Assembly: GCA_022599775.1 (NCBI GenBank)
Contig: JAHZLQ010000003.1
Coordinates: 1 to 43,699 of the forward strand
Source of the DNA: Gammaproteobacteria bacterium
Lineage (GTDB): Bacteria > Pseudomonadota > Gammaproteobacteria > Nevskiales > Nevskiaceae
DNA: 43,699 nucleotides
Direction: 5' to 3'
Part shown: in pieces, positions 16,075 to 24,523 of the stretch
Position numbering within the stretch: the stretch's first letter is position 1
Layout: each line of letters starts with the position of its first letter
Made by a program: the position numbers and the translations under genes
The notes under the pieces: model-generated
Told to the model about the DNA's origin: nothing
The model's database searches: none
What the model saw: the letters and a program-made list of their open reading frames with translations, nothing else

Positions 16075-17730
16075 TCAGCGCTTCTTGATTTTGACGCCGG
16101 CCTTGTCCTGGTCCCAGGTCGCCGGCGTCACACCTTCGTCGCGCAGCGTGTACTTGAGTACGCGGCCGACCGGGCTTCGCGGCAGCATCGAACGGAACTC
16201 GATATAGCGCGGCGTTGCGAAGTAGGGTAGCCGGTCCACGGACCAGTGGAACAGTTCTTCTTCACGCAATTGGGCGCCCGGGCGTAGCACGATCGTGACT
16301 TTCAGCTCGTCCTCGCCAAGCTCGGAGCGCACCGCGTGTGCCGCGATGTCTTCGATGGCCTCATGGCTGCGGAACGTGTTTTCGACTTCGAAGCTGGAAA
16401 TGTTCTCGCCGCGGCGACGCAGGTAGTCCTTCTTGCGATCGACGAAGTAAAAGTAGCCGTCCTCGTCAAACATGCCGATATCGCCGGTGTGAAACCACAT
16501 GTTGCGCATGACTTTGAGCGTGTCTTCGGCGCGTCGCCAATAGCCCTCGAACATCACATTGGGTTTGCGCGGCCGGACGATGATCTCGCCGGAGACCCCG
16601 GCAGGCAGCTCGACATCGTGGTCGTCGACGATGCGGACGTCGTAGTCGTCGCAGCGCATCCCGGACGAACCCGGCGCCGCCGGTACGCCCAGCGGCTGTA
16701 CCGTCACCAGCGCGCATTCGGTCAGGCCGAAGCCGCTGATGATGGTGCGCTTGACGCCGAAGCGCTCCTTCCACTGCTTCTGGATCTCGGGCGGGAACGG
16801 TGCGCCGACCGCGGCTTCGATCTGCCCGTAGCAGCGCTTCATGGCGTCATTGTCTGGCGCCTGCGCCAGCAACGGGAACATCGACGCCAGCAACATCACT
16901 TCGGTGGCGCCGGTGCGCTCGATCTCCGGCCAGAAGTTGGATACCGAGAAGCGTGGGAACAATGCCACACGCGCACCGACCATCAGGTTCGGTAGCAGCG
17001 TCGCGCTGACGGCGTTGAAATGGAACATCGGCAGCGGCGTCCATGTCGTCGTCCGCGGGCCGCGGCCTGTGACGACCAGCATCTGGCGAGCGAGGTTGGT
17101 CGCGTAGTTGTGGCTGACCATGCAGCCCTTCGACGGTCCGGTGGTGCCTCCGGTGTAGATCAGCATCGCCAGGTCGCCCGGCAGCACGTCGACCTCAGGG
17201 TCGCTGGCGTCTTCGCTGTAGAGTTGCGTCCAGGGCTGCACGTGCCAGCTCAAGGCCGGTAGGGCCGGCTGTTCGCCGCGGTAGACCAGAGTAGTGACTT
17301 CGGGCACGCCTTCGGAGATTGCAGCGACACGTTCGGCGTAGTCGCTTTCGGCGATTACCACTGCGGCACCGGCATCGGCGAGCTGATGCCTCAGGAACTC
17401 GCCCTTGTATGCGGTGTTGACCGGTACGCTGATCGCGCCCAGCTTGGTGATCGCGAACATGATCAGCGCGGTGTCGGCGTGATTGTCGAGCAAGGTGACG
17501 ACGGTATGGCCCTTGGCGACACCGAGGGCACGCAGGCCGTTGGCGAGCTGGCAGGCGCGCCGGTTCAGGTCGGAGAAGCTGTAGGTCTCGCCCATATCGT
17601 CGAGAAAGGGCTTGTCGCCGAACTGCTGTGCCGCTCTGCGAAGAATGGCGTTGATCGTGTCCTGCTCTCCGGCGGCCCACGACGGAAACACCTGTTGCTC
17701 GGTGGGTAGCAGCCGAGTATTCGCGTTCAT
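16075..17730 (-). CDS. Acyl-CoA synthetase, AMP-binding (CaiC-like)
   Basis: This 551-residue ANL-family ligase makes an acyl-AMP and then the acyl-CoA. The P-loop-like YTGGTTGPSKG is at 192-202. GFGLTEC holds the A5 region, HTGDIGMFDEDGYFYFVDRKKDYLRRRGENIS spans A7-A8, and the C-terminal SPVGRVLKYTLR supplies the catalytic Lys of the adenylation step. Overall it resembles crotonobetaine/carnitine-CoA ligases. GAGGAG lies 6 bases before ATG 17730; the TTG at 17733 is less likely. It is divergent from the aldehyde dehydrogenase. The pair could turn an aldehyde into an acid and then a CoA thioester, an inference from adjacency. Confidence 0.92.
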   Translation of the reverse strand: MNANTRLLPTEQQVFPSWAAGEQDTINAILRRAAQQFGDKPFLDDMGETYSFSDLNRRACQLANGLRALGVAKGHTVVTLLDNHADTALIMFAITKLGAISVPVNTAYKGEFLRHQLADAGAAVVIAESDYAERVAAISEGVPEVTTLVYRGEQPALPALSWHVQPWTQLYSEDASDPEVDVLPGDLAMLIYTGGTTGPSKGCMVSHNYATNLARQMLVVTGRGPRTTTWTPLPMFHFNAVSATLLPNLMVGARVALFPRFSVSNFWPEIERTGATEVMLLASMFPLLAQAPDNDAMKRCYGQIEAAVGAPFPPEIQKQWKERFGVKRTIISGFGLTECALVTVQPLGVPAAPGSSGMRCDDYDVRIVDDHDVELPAGVSGEIIVRPRKPNVMFEGYWRRAEDTLKVMRNMWFHTGDIGMFDEDGYFYFVDRKKDYLRRRGENISSFEVENTFRSHEAIEDIAAHAVRSELGEDELKVTIVLRPGAQLREEELFHWSVDRLPYFATPRYIEFRSMLPRSPVGRVLKYTLRDEGVTPATWDQDKAGVKIKKR

Positions 17731-17800
17731 CAAAGCTCCTCTTATCTTGGGTACGACGACAACGGCGGCGATGATTGCTTACGCCAATCCAGAAGGTAAA

Positions 17801-17819
17801 AACTGACACATCGACAGCT
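17801..17819. promoter_or_regulatory. Weak operator copy F (AACTGAC-N5-GACAGCT)
   Basis: AACTGACACATCGACAGCT has one perfect AACTGAC half-site and a second half-site matching 4 of 7. It lies in the divergent gap between the acyl-CoA ligase and aldehyde dehydrogenase genes, exactly where stronger copies occur at other divergent pairs. Confidence 0.4.
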
Positions 17820-17940
17820 ATTTCGCAAGCTGCTAGCCTGTTTGGCGGAAACTGCCAGTTTGGTTTGCCGCCAGTGAATGACGCCAGGCGGCGGTCAATG
17901 CGAGGTTCCGTCGATCTTCAATAATTCTATGAGGTGCGCA

Positions 17941-19410
17941 ATGGAAGGGTTGGCTGCCGTGTTGCCGCAGGTCGTACTGCGGATTGGAGCGGAGTTGAGG
18001 CGCGAGGGGTCCGGCGGCGTTTTCGAACACGTGAATCCGGCGACCGCAAAGGTGCAGGCGACCGTGCCGCTGGCCGGCCCGGCCGAGATCGATGCGGCCG
18101 CATCCGCCGCGGCCAGCGCATTCGTGGAGTGGCGCCGTTGGAGGCCGGCAGCGCGCCGTGATGCTCTGATTCGGCTGGCGCAGCGCATCGAGCTGAATCG
18201 TGCTGAACTCAAGCGCATCGCCGCTCTGGAAAATGCGACGCCGCTGCGCATTGCAGATGCTCTGGTGACGCAGTCGCAGGAATGGTTGCACTACTACGCT
18301 GGCTGGGCTGACAAGCTCGAAGGCTCGGTGAGCGGATCGTTTGTTCAGGGGCAGGATTTCACGTATTCGCAGCCCGAGCCCTATGGCGTCATCGGCGTGA
18401 TCGTCACCTGGAACGTTCCGCTGCTGTCGCTGTGCATGAAGTTGGCGCCGGCGCTGATCGTCGGCAACACGGCCGTGGTCAAGCCCTCCGAGTACACGCC
18501 GTTTACGGCTGAATTGTTTGCCCGCCTGGCGCTGGAGGCCGGCATCCCCTCGGGCGTGATCAATGTGGTACCGGGCACGGCGGCGGCCGGTCACGCGCTG
18601 GTGGTGAATCGCCATGTCGAGAAAATTTCGTTCACGGGCGGCCCGGCGACTGCACGCAAAATCATGCTGGCCTGTGCGGAGCATCTGAAGCCATCGGTGA
18701 TGGAGCTGGGCGGAAAGTCCGCCTGCATCGTGTTCGAGGACGCCGATTTGGACGCAGCGGTGATGAATTCCGTCACGATGGGTTTGTGTGCGCTCGCGGG
18801 ACAAGCCTGCATCATGGGTTCGCGAGTGCTGGTACAGGCAAGGATCTACGACGAGTTCGTCGAAAGGCTGGTCGCAGCCGCGCGAGCCATCCCTTGCGGC
18901 GATCCCTCGTCCGAGCAGGTGTTGTTCGGGCCGGTGATCAGCGAGGCTTCCTGCGAACGAATTCTCGGCATCATCGAGCGGGCTCGGGCGCACAATGCCG
19001 GACGTCTGGTCAGTGGCGGCCAGCGAATGGGCGGGGAATGCCGCTCCGGATTCTTCGTCGAACCGACGATCTTCGCAGACGTCGATCCGATGTCCGAGCT
19101 GGCTCAGCAGGAAATCTTCGGGCCGGTGTTGTCGGTGATCAGGTTCGAAACCGAACCGCAGGCGATCGAGATCGCCAACAACACGGTCTATGGCCTGGCT
19201 GCGTACTTGCATACGCGTGATCTGACGCGCACACATCGCATGGCGGATTTGTTGAAGGCGGGCTCTGTCTACGTCAATGGATCGGGGCGACTACCACCGA
19301 ATGCACCGTTCGGTGGGCTCGGCGAGAGCGGTTTCGGGCGTGAAGGGGGCCGCGCCGGTATCGAGGAATTTGTCCGGCCGAAGACCGTCGCCATTGCTCA
19401 GTTGCCGTGA
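17941..19410 (+). CDS. Aldehyde dehydrogenase (ALDH superfamily)
   Basis: This 489-residue NAD(P)-dependent aldehyde dehydrogenase has the expected catalytic set: Asn158 (TWNVPLL), Lys181 (KPSE), Glu255 (MELGGKS) and nucleophile Cys290 (AGQAC). FTGG at 231-234 is the cofactor loop. The start is ATG 17941, with GAGG 6 bases upstream; in-frame ATGs at 17878 and 17929 would add residues unlike the family. It oxidises an aldehyde to an acid, probably the substrate of the divergent acyl-CoA ligase. The 3' end lies 12 bp from the convergent TetR gene. Confidence 0.93.
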   Translation: MEGLAAVLPQVVLRIGAELRREGSGGVFEHVNPATAKVQATVPLAGPAEIDAAASAAASAFVEWRRWRPAARRDALIRLAQRIELNRAELKRIAALENATPLRIADALVTQSQEWLHYYAGWADKLEGSVSGSFVQGQDFTYSQPEPYGVIGVIVTWNVPLLSLCMKLAPALIVGNTAVVKPSEYTPFTAELFARLALEAGIPSGVINVVPGTAAAGHALVVNRHVEKISFTGGPATARKIMLACAEHLKPSVMELGGKSACIVFEDADLDAAVMNSVTMGLCALAGQACIMGSRVLVQARIYDEFVERLVAAARAIPCGDPSSEQVLFGPVISEASCERILGIIERARAHNAGRLVSGGQRMGGECRSGFFVEPTIFADVDPMSELAQQEIFGPVLSVIRFETEPQAIEIANNTVYGLAAYLHTRDLTRTHRMADLLKAGSVYVNGSGRLPPNAPFGGLGESGFGREGGRAGIEEFVRPKTVAIAQLP

Positions 19411-19422
19411 TCGAGTAAGGGA

Positions 19423-20016
19423 TTACGCGTGGCGAGGCCGGGAAAACAACTGTGGGCCGAGCAGGCGCAGATAATCCCCCAGGATTTTGCTGGCGTTTTC
19501 GTGATCCTTCTGGTTGTTGGACGATTCAAGCGACAGCCGGGCTGCCGCAGCCACGCTGGCGCCAGCGATGGTCGCTTGGCGCGAGTCGGCCTCGATGCCG
19601 AGGCGCTGCGCGATCAGCGTCGCCCATTGCCGTTCGGCGGAACGCGTCGTTTGCAGCCAGACGGCGCGAAAACTGTCGGTCGCGTTGAGGATGCGGAACA
19701 TTTTCCAGCCGCGCTCGATGGGCACCACGAACCAGGATTCGGTAAACGCAGCGACGATCGACTCCTGAATGGTCTCCGTCGTCGGGCGCTGGGCCATTGC
19801 CGCCGCGCCGCGCCGCATGGCCTCGATCACCGCCGGTATGATCACCTCTTCCTTGGTCGGGAAGTAGCGATAGAAGGAGCGCTCCGAAATGCCGACATGT
19901 TCGGCAATTTCCTTGACCGTGAACTCGGTGGAATCGCTGTCGATGAACAGGCGGATCGCGCCCTGTGATGCGGCGAGCATCGTTCGGTCTTTTGCGCTGC
20001 GGGGAACGGAGCTCAT
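19423..20016 (-). CDS. TetR-family transcriptional regulator
   Basis: This 198-residue protein has the TetR DNA-binding domain at the N-terminus: TEFTVKEIAEHVGISERSFYRYFPTKEEV at about 30-58, a clear helix-turn-helix with the FYRYF recognition helix. The rest is a helical ligand-binding and dimer domain. It sits in the middle of the catabolic cluster and is a good candidate for the regulator of the AACTRAC-N5-GTTAGTT operators, although none lies at its own promoter. ATG 20016 is chosen because it places the HTH at the usual distance; the frame is open upstream to 20085. The ribosome binding site is weak. Confidence 0.88.
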   Translation of the reverse strand: MSSVPRSAKDRTMLAASQGAIRLFIDSDSTEFTVKEIAEHVGISERSFYRYFPTKEEVIIPAVIEAMRRGAAAMAQRPTTETIQESIVAAFTESWFVVPIERGWKMFRILNATDSFRAVWLQTTRSAERQWATLIAQRLGIEADSRQATIAGASVAAAARLSLESSNNQKDHENASKILGDYLRLLGPQLFSRPRHA

Positions 20017-20070
20017 TCGTCGGATCGATTCGTTCGTGTCAGCACATTCTATTTTCTTCGGACGACAAAC

Positions 20071-20095
20071 AAACACCGCGTCCAAACACCGCGTC
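20071..20095. repeat. Tandem 12-bp direct repeat upstream of the TetR gene
   Basis: AAACACCGCGTC occurs at 20071-20082 and again at 20084-20095, one 13-bp step apart. It lies 55-80 bp upstream of the TetR start codon. It could be a regulator site in that promoter, or a chance duplication. Confidence 0.4.
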
Positions 20096-20190
20096 GCGAG
20101 GCCGGATATCCGCGGTCATCTTGACAAACAGGCGTGCCGCGCCGCGGCCGACATGGCGTGACCGGGTTCCGCAAACGAATTTCGAGCGAG

Positions 20191-20210
20191 GCGCCCCGCG
20201 CGCGGGGCGC
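20191..20210 (-). terminator. 20-bp perfect GC palindrome after the MFS gene
   Basis: GCGCCCCGCG is followed immediately by its own reverse complement, giving a very stable hairpin 16 bp past the stop of the MFS gene at 20226. No T-tract follows on the minus strand. It probably marks the end of the MFS transcript and separates it from the TetR gene downstream. Confidence 0.45.
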
Positions 20211-20225
20211 AATCCGATCGGAAGC

Positions 20226-21542
20226 TCAGGTTTCGATGGCGCGCAATGCGTCACGATTGTAGCTGCGCGACGCCAGGAAGAAGTGAATCATCGCCCAGCC
20301 CATCGCCACGCTCAGCAATGTGACCAGGGCATAGCGCAATGACTCGGGACCGCCGAAGCCGTCGCTGAGAACGCCCACCAGAAAGGGCGCGACCCCGTAG
20401 CCGATCAGGTTGGTGACGACCTGGATCGAAGCCAGCGTGATGCCGCGCATGCGCGGCTTGGCGAGCCCGACGACACTGGCGAAGGCCGGCGGAATCGTCG
20501 CAAAGATCGCCGCAGCGACACCGAAAAACAGCACCGTTGCGACGGTGGAATTCTGGGTCAGTGTTGCCCCCAGAATCAGCGGTACGGCGATCAGTGAAGC
20601 AACCGCCGAAAACCCGGCACGGCGGTGTCCGGCATTGCGACTGAGACGGTCGCTGATCAATCCGCCGAGCAGGGACCCCAAGGACGAGAACGCACCAAAG
20701 GTGATGCCGGTGATCACCGCGGCCTGCTTGATGTCCAGCTCGTGGATGCGCATCAAAAATGCCACCAGCCAGGCGCCGTTCGCGGACAGCGCGCCTATTG
20801 CCAGCGACATGCCGATGAACAGGTGGATCATCGCGCGCTGACTGATCAGGAAGCGAAGCGTCTCGCCGATCTTCGGAGTCGGGCCGGTGCTGACCGTGAT
20901 CGGGTCCATGCCGCCGCGCTTGGGCTCCTTGACCGTGAACAGCAACAACATCGCAAACAGAAAGCCGGGAACACCGGCGATCATGAATGCGGCGCGCCAG
21001 CCATGGACCGCCGCGACGTGGGTGCCGATCAGGGCGCTCATGGCGCCACCGATTGCGGTACTTGTGAAGAATATCCCGATCGCGGTGGAGCGCTGCTTGG
21101 GCGGGAACAGATCGGAAATGATCGACATGCTGTTGGGTGAACCGCCGGCCTCGGCGGCACCAACACCCATGCGTGCGAGCACCAGGTGTACGAAGCTGTT
21201 GGCGAAGCCCGCGAGCGCCGTGAATCCGCTCCACACCAGTACGACACCGGCGAGCAGGTTGCGGCGGTTGACCCTGTCCACCAGCGTGCCCAGGGGCAGG
21301 CAGGCGAGCGCGAACATCAGGCCATAGGCCAGTCCGGTCAGCAGTCCGATTTGTTGATCGCTGAGGCCGAATTCCTCGCGGATGGGCTCGACCACGATCG
21401 ACACCACGGTGCGGTCCAGAAAGTGACAGGAGCTGATCAGGGTCAGCACCGTCAGCGTCCACCAGGACGAGGCCTGCGCCTTTTTCTCGACCGCCACCGG
21501 CTCCGCGATCGGCGGCGTCGGGATCATGTTCTCGTTGCCCAT
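20226..21542 (-). CDS. MFS transporter (spinster-like)
   Basis: This 438-residue inner-membrane protein has about 12 hydrophobic segments after a 25-residue cytoplasmic N-terminus. Motif A-like PLGTLVDRVNRRNLL follows helix 2, and GVGAAEAGGSPNSMSIISDLFPPKQRS is characteristic of spinster-like MFS members common in sphingomonad and gammaproteobacterial catabolic clusters. AAGGAAGG stands just before the ATG. It lies 74 bp behind the Ltp2-like thiolase gene in the same direction and probably forms an operon with it and the amidohydrolase. A role in uptake of the growth substrate is plausible but not shown by the sequence. Confidence 0.9.
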   Translation of the reverse strand: MGNENMIPTPPIAEPVAVEKKAQASSWWTLTVLTLISSCHFLDRTVVSIVVEPIREEFGLSDQQIGLLTGLAYGLMFALACLPLGTLVDRVNRRNLLAGVVLVWSGFTALAGFANSFVHLVLARMGVGAAEAGGSPNSMSIISDLFPPKQRSTAIGIFFTSTAIGGAMSALIGTHVAAVHGWRAAFMIAGVPGFLFAMLLLFTVKEPKRGGMDPITVSTGPTPKIGETLRFLISQRAMIHLFIGMSLAIGALSANGAWLVAFLMRIHELDIKQAAVITGITFGAFSSLGSLLGGLISDRLSRNAGHRRAGFSAVASLIAVPLILGATLTQNSTVATVLFFGVAAAIFATIPPAFASVVGLAKPRMRGITLASIQVVTNLIGYGVAPFLVGVLSDGFGGPESLRYALVTLLSVAMGWAMIHFFLASRSYNRDALRAIET

Positions 21543-21616
21543 TACCCTTCCTTTCTGGGATACGGAGCGCTATGCCGCACGCATCCGGATCATCAAGTTT
21601 GCTTGTGTGATGCCAT

Positions 21617-22810
21617 TTACAGACGGACGAGCAGCGCGGCGGATGCGATCGGCCCGCCTCCCATCGTCACCGCTGCCACCGAAGGGTCGTTCGGCACCTG
21701 GCGCTCACCGCCGAGGCCGCGCAGCTGCGTGACGGCTTCCAGCACATGACCGAGGCCGTGCAGCCTGCCGGACGACAACTGGCCACCGCCGGTGGCGATC
21801 GGCAGTTCACCGTCGAGCGCGATGCGGTGGCCGCCCTCGATGAAAGACGCGGCTTCTCCACGTCCGCAGAAGCCCATCGCTTCCAGCCATAGCAGGCTCA
21901 GGAAGCTGAAGCCGTCATACAGTTCGGCCACGTCAACGTCCCCGGGCTTCAGGTCGGTGCGACTCCAAAGACGCTTTCCCGCATCGTCGGCGGCGAAGCG
22001 CGTCAGGTCCGACTGCTGGTCCCAGGTGTCTCGGCCATACAGCGGGCCGCATATCGCCTCGAATCCGATCGGCTTCGATTTCAGGTCACGCGCGAAGTCG
22101 CGATGCGACACGATCACCACGGCGGAACCGTCGACCGGGATGTCGCAGTCGTACAGGCATAGCGGCGTCGAAATGATGCGCGAGCCCATGTACTGATCCA
22201 TCGACAGCGGCTCGCGATAGATGCCGAGCGGATTCAGCGCGGCATTGCGGCGCGAGGTCAGGGCAATCTGGGCGAGCTGTTCCCGCGTGGCGCCGAACTC
22301 GTGGAAGTAGCGCGATGCGATCAGGCCCACCCAGTTCGATGCGGAAAATGCCCCGAACGGCGATTGCCAGATGCCGAATCCGGACACGCGTTCGGAAGCG
22401 GCGCCGACCAGACTCGAATGCGTGCCGCTGGCGGCCGCCGCGGCGCTGGATTCATTGACCGTGCGATAACACAGCACATGTCTGGCCTGACCGCTCGCCA
22501 CCGCCATGCAGGCGTTGATGATCGAGGCCATCTGAGGCCCCTCGGAGCCGGCGCTGTACCAGTTGAGCTCGAAGCGCATCGCTTCCTTGACGTCGGTCAT
22601 ATGCACCGACGAATAGCCGACGGGGTCTTCCTTGTAGCCGGGCCAGCAGGCGAGACCGTCGATATCGCTGCGGTCGAGGCCGGCGTCGTCAAGTGCGGCC
22701 AGAATCGCCTCGAGCGTCAAGCTCAGTGGTGTACGACCCAAGCGCCGGCCAGTCGCTGACTGGCCGATTCCGGAAATGACCGCTCGGCGTTCCAATATTT
22801 CGCTGGACAT
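21617..22810 (-). CDS. Thiolase-fold lipid-transfer-type protein (SCP-x/Ltp2-like)
   Basis: This 397-residue thiolase-superfamily protein belongs to the SCP-x/Ltp group. The segment where thiolases have the nucleophilic Cys (NRxCxSG) reads YSAGSEGPQMASIINACM, so the usual Cys is absent. VAELYDGFSFLSLLWLEAMGF and LSSGRLHGLG are conserved in Ltp2-like proteins. Ltp2 of actinobacteria is a retro-aldolase that removes propionyl-CoA from the steroid side chain, together with a DUF35 partner. No DUF35 gene is seen in this window. ATG 22810 (AAGGAA upstream) is chosen over ATG 22852. It probably cleaves a carbon-carbon bond of a branched beta-hydroxyacyl-CoA. Confidence 0.82.
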   Translation of the reverse strand: MSSEILERRAVISGIGQSATGRRLGRTPLSLTLEAILAALDDAGLDRSDIDGLACWPGYKEDPVGYSSVHMTDVKEAMRFELNWYSAGSEGPQMASIINACMAVASGQARHVLCYRTVNESSAAAAASGTHSSLVGAASERVSGFGIWQSPFGAFSASNWVGLIASRYFHEFGATREQLAQIALTSRRNAALNPLGIYREPLSMDQYMGSRIISTPLCLYDCDIPVDGSAVVIVSHRDFARDLKSKPIGFEAICGPLYGRDTWDQQSDLTRFAADDAGKRLWSRTDLKPGDVDVAELYDGFSFLSLLWLEAMGFCGRGEAASFIEGGHRIALDGELPIATGGGQLSSGRLHGLGHVLEAVTQLRGLGGERQVPNDPSVAAVTMGGGPIASAALLVRL

Positions 22811-22828
22811 CGCGTCGTTCCTTAATGG

Positions 22829-22856
22829 GGCCTCGCCCATTTTTGCGGGCAAGGCC
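22829..22856. promoter_or_regulatory. Hairpin between amidohydrolase and Ltp2-like gene
   Basis: GGCCTCGCCC (22829-22838) pairs with GGGCAAGGCC (22847-22856), with one mismatch and an 8-nt AT-rich loop. It lies in the 61-bp gap between two cotranscribed minus-strand genes and could act as a processing site or partial terminator. No T-tract follows. Confidence 0.35.
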
Positions 22857-22871
22857 TGCTAACGCGACGAA

Positions 22872-24161
22872 TCAGACCGCGAACATCTTCATGACTTCGC
22901 CGGACGTGACGGGGCGGCCGTCGCCCTTCGATGGATTCATGCCGCCGAGCCCGGAGCGCAGCACGGTGTCGACATGCGTCGCCTGTGCGCGGAGTGCGCC
23001 CACCGTGCAGTTCTCGCGACCGAGAATCGAGATCGGGTCGAACGAAAATTCGCGCATCGTGTTGAGGTGCGTGATCTTGTCGATGGTCTCTTTCGGCAGA
23101 TGCTTGATCGACTTCCACAGTTCTTCAGGACAGTAGGGCCAGACCGTGTCGGAATGCGGATAGTCGCACTCCCAGGTGACCATGTCGGCATTCAGGAAGT
23201 CGAGGCTTTGCAGGCCGAACGCGTCGTCAATGAAACAGGTGATGAAGTTCCGGAAGAACAGGTCGCTCGGCAGCATGCCGCCGAAGTTCGAATTGGTCCA
23301 TGCGTTGTGATGCTTGAACGTAAAGTCGGAACGTTCCAGGAAGTACGGAATCCAGCCGATGCCGCCCTCGGAGAGCGCGATCTTGAGCTCCGGGAACTTG
23401 ATGAAGACCGGTGAGAACAGCCAATCTGCAGTCGCGTTGGCAATCGACATCGGCATCGTGATGATCCACGAGTCGATCGGCGATTCCGGTGAAATGTACG
23501 GCGCGCTCATACCGGAACCGATGTGCGTGCTGATCACCATCTTGTTGTCGGACATCACCTTCCACAACGGATCCCAATGGTCGGTATGAATGCTCGGCAG
23601 GCCTTTCTTCGCCGGCACGTCGGGGAAGGTGATCGTGTGTACGCCCAGCTTGGCAAGTCGCTTGGCTTCCTCGACACAGGCATCAATGTCCCATAGCGGC
23701 AGAATGCCGATCGGAATGATGCGGCCCGGCGCCTCACCGGCCCATTCGTGGACGTGCCAGTCGTTGTACGCCGAGACGACCGCCTTGGCGGCGGTCGGGT
23801 CCTTGGAGCCGATGAACAGGGTGCCGGCGAACTGCGGGAACGTCGGAAAGTTGATCGCACTGAGTACGCCATTGACGTTCATGTCGTCGATGCGCGCCTT
23901 GATGTCGTACGAGCCTTTGCGCAACTGCGCGTAGGCCGTCGGTTCGACACCGTACTCTTCCGGCGGGCGACCGACCACGGCGTTGAGCGCGATGTTCGGC
24001 AAGACCTTGTCATCGTAAATCCAGCAATCGGAACCGTTGGGCATCGACTTCATCATCGGCGCTTGGTCGCGATACTTGGCGGGCAGGTGCTTGTCGAAGA
24101 GATTCGGCGGCTCGATCACATGATCGTCGACGCTCAAAAGAATTAGATCGTTCATCTCCAT
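22872..24161 (-). CDS. TIM-barrel amidohydrolase (amidohydrolase-2/decarboxylase type)
   Basis: This 429-residue protein belongs to the PF04909 group, which contains metal-dependent decarboxylases and hydrolases. The first metal-binding strand reads SVDDHVIEP (10-18). Further candidates are HVHEW, STHIGSG and the C-terminal ECDYPHSD, which supplies the last Asp. Related proteins recur beside acyl-CoA dehydrogenases and Ltp-type proteins in actinobacterial and sphingomonad catabolic clusters, where their reaction is mostly undefined. GAGGAG about 8 bases before ATG 24161 supports the start. Operator E (24241-24259) is 80 bp upstream, and the fused CoA-transferase is divergent. Hydrolysis or decarboxylation of a ring-derived intermediate is an inference. 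Confidence 0.88.
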   Translation of the reverse strand: MEMNDLILLSVDDHVIEPPNLFDKHLPAKYRDQAPMMKSMPNGSDCWIYDDKVLPNIALNAVVGRPPEEYGVEPTAYAQLRKGSYDIKARIDDMNVNGVLSAINFPTFPQFAGTLFIGSKDPTAAKAVVSAYNDWHVHEWAGEAPGRIIPIGILPLWDIDACVEEAKRLAKLGVHTITFPDVPAKKGLPSIHTDHWDPLWKVMSDNKMVISTHIGSGMSAPYISPESPIDSWIITMPMSIANATADWLFSPVFIKFPELKIALSEGGIGWIPYFLERSDFTFKHHNAWTNSNFGGMLPSDLFFRNFITCFIDDAFGLQSLDFLNADMVTWECDYPHSDTVWPYCPEELWKSIKHLPKETIDKITHLNTMREFSFDPISILGRENCTVGALRAQATHVDTVLRSGLGGMNPSKGDGRPVTSGEVMKMFAV

Positions 24162-24240
24162 GCCGCTTCTCCTCGATACGGGTTCAACATCATTGTGTGG
24201 GCGTTTCCGCGCTGACGGTCAGTGCTCACCTCAGCGTGAA

Positions 24241-24259
24241 AACTGCCGATTTGTTAGTT
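24241..24259. promoter_or_regulatory. TetR-type operator, copy E (AACTGCC-N5-GTTAGTT)
   Basis: AACTGCCGATTTGTTAGTT matches the 19-bp consensus with one mismatch in the left half-site. It stands 80 bp upstream of the amidohydrolase start, while copy D serves the opposite promoter of the same 362-bp divergent gap. Confidence 0.7.
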
Positions 24260-24436
24260 CGCACTTTAGTGGCCGAGAGCGCGCAGCGTCAAGGGGGCGG
24301 AGATGCCACTGCGGATGGCAACAACGGCCTATACCTACAAGGTGATTGATCGCTGCGATGCAGCATTCGATATCGGTCTTCACCGTCGCGTTTCATTACC
24401 GGACGGCCGTTCAAATACCGGCTGGACATGGCAAAT

Positions 24437-24455
24437 AACTGAAAGTAAGTTAGTT
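24437..24455. promoter_or_regulatory. TetR-type operator, copy D (AACTGAA-N5-GTTAGTT)
   Basis: AACTGAAAGTAAGTTAGTT has a perfect right half-site and a left half-site with one mismatch. Its last base is the first base of a perfect TATAAT at 24455-24460, so a bound repressor would block RNA polymerase at the promoter of the fused CoA-transferase operon. Confidence 0.75.
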
Positions 24456-24460
24456 ATAAT
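24455..24460 (+). promoter_or_regulatory. Candidate -10 box TATAAT of the CoA-transferase operon
   Basis: This is a perfect -10 hexamer 63 bp upstream of the ATG at 24524, adjoining operator D. No good -35 box is found at the right distance, which fits a promoter dependent on an activator or one of moderate strength. Confidence 0.5.
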
Positions 24461-24523
24461 CGATACCGCAGGCCGGCGTATCCATGGCTTGCGGCGCCAT
24501 AACACGTTGGAGGAGAAGATCGC

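Noticed and set aside
17833-19236. 467-codon antisense frame under the aldehyde dehydrogenase
   Set aside because: It is a high-GC shadow; the plus strand has all ALDH catalytic residues.
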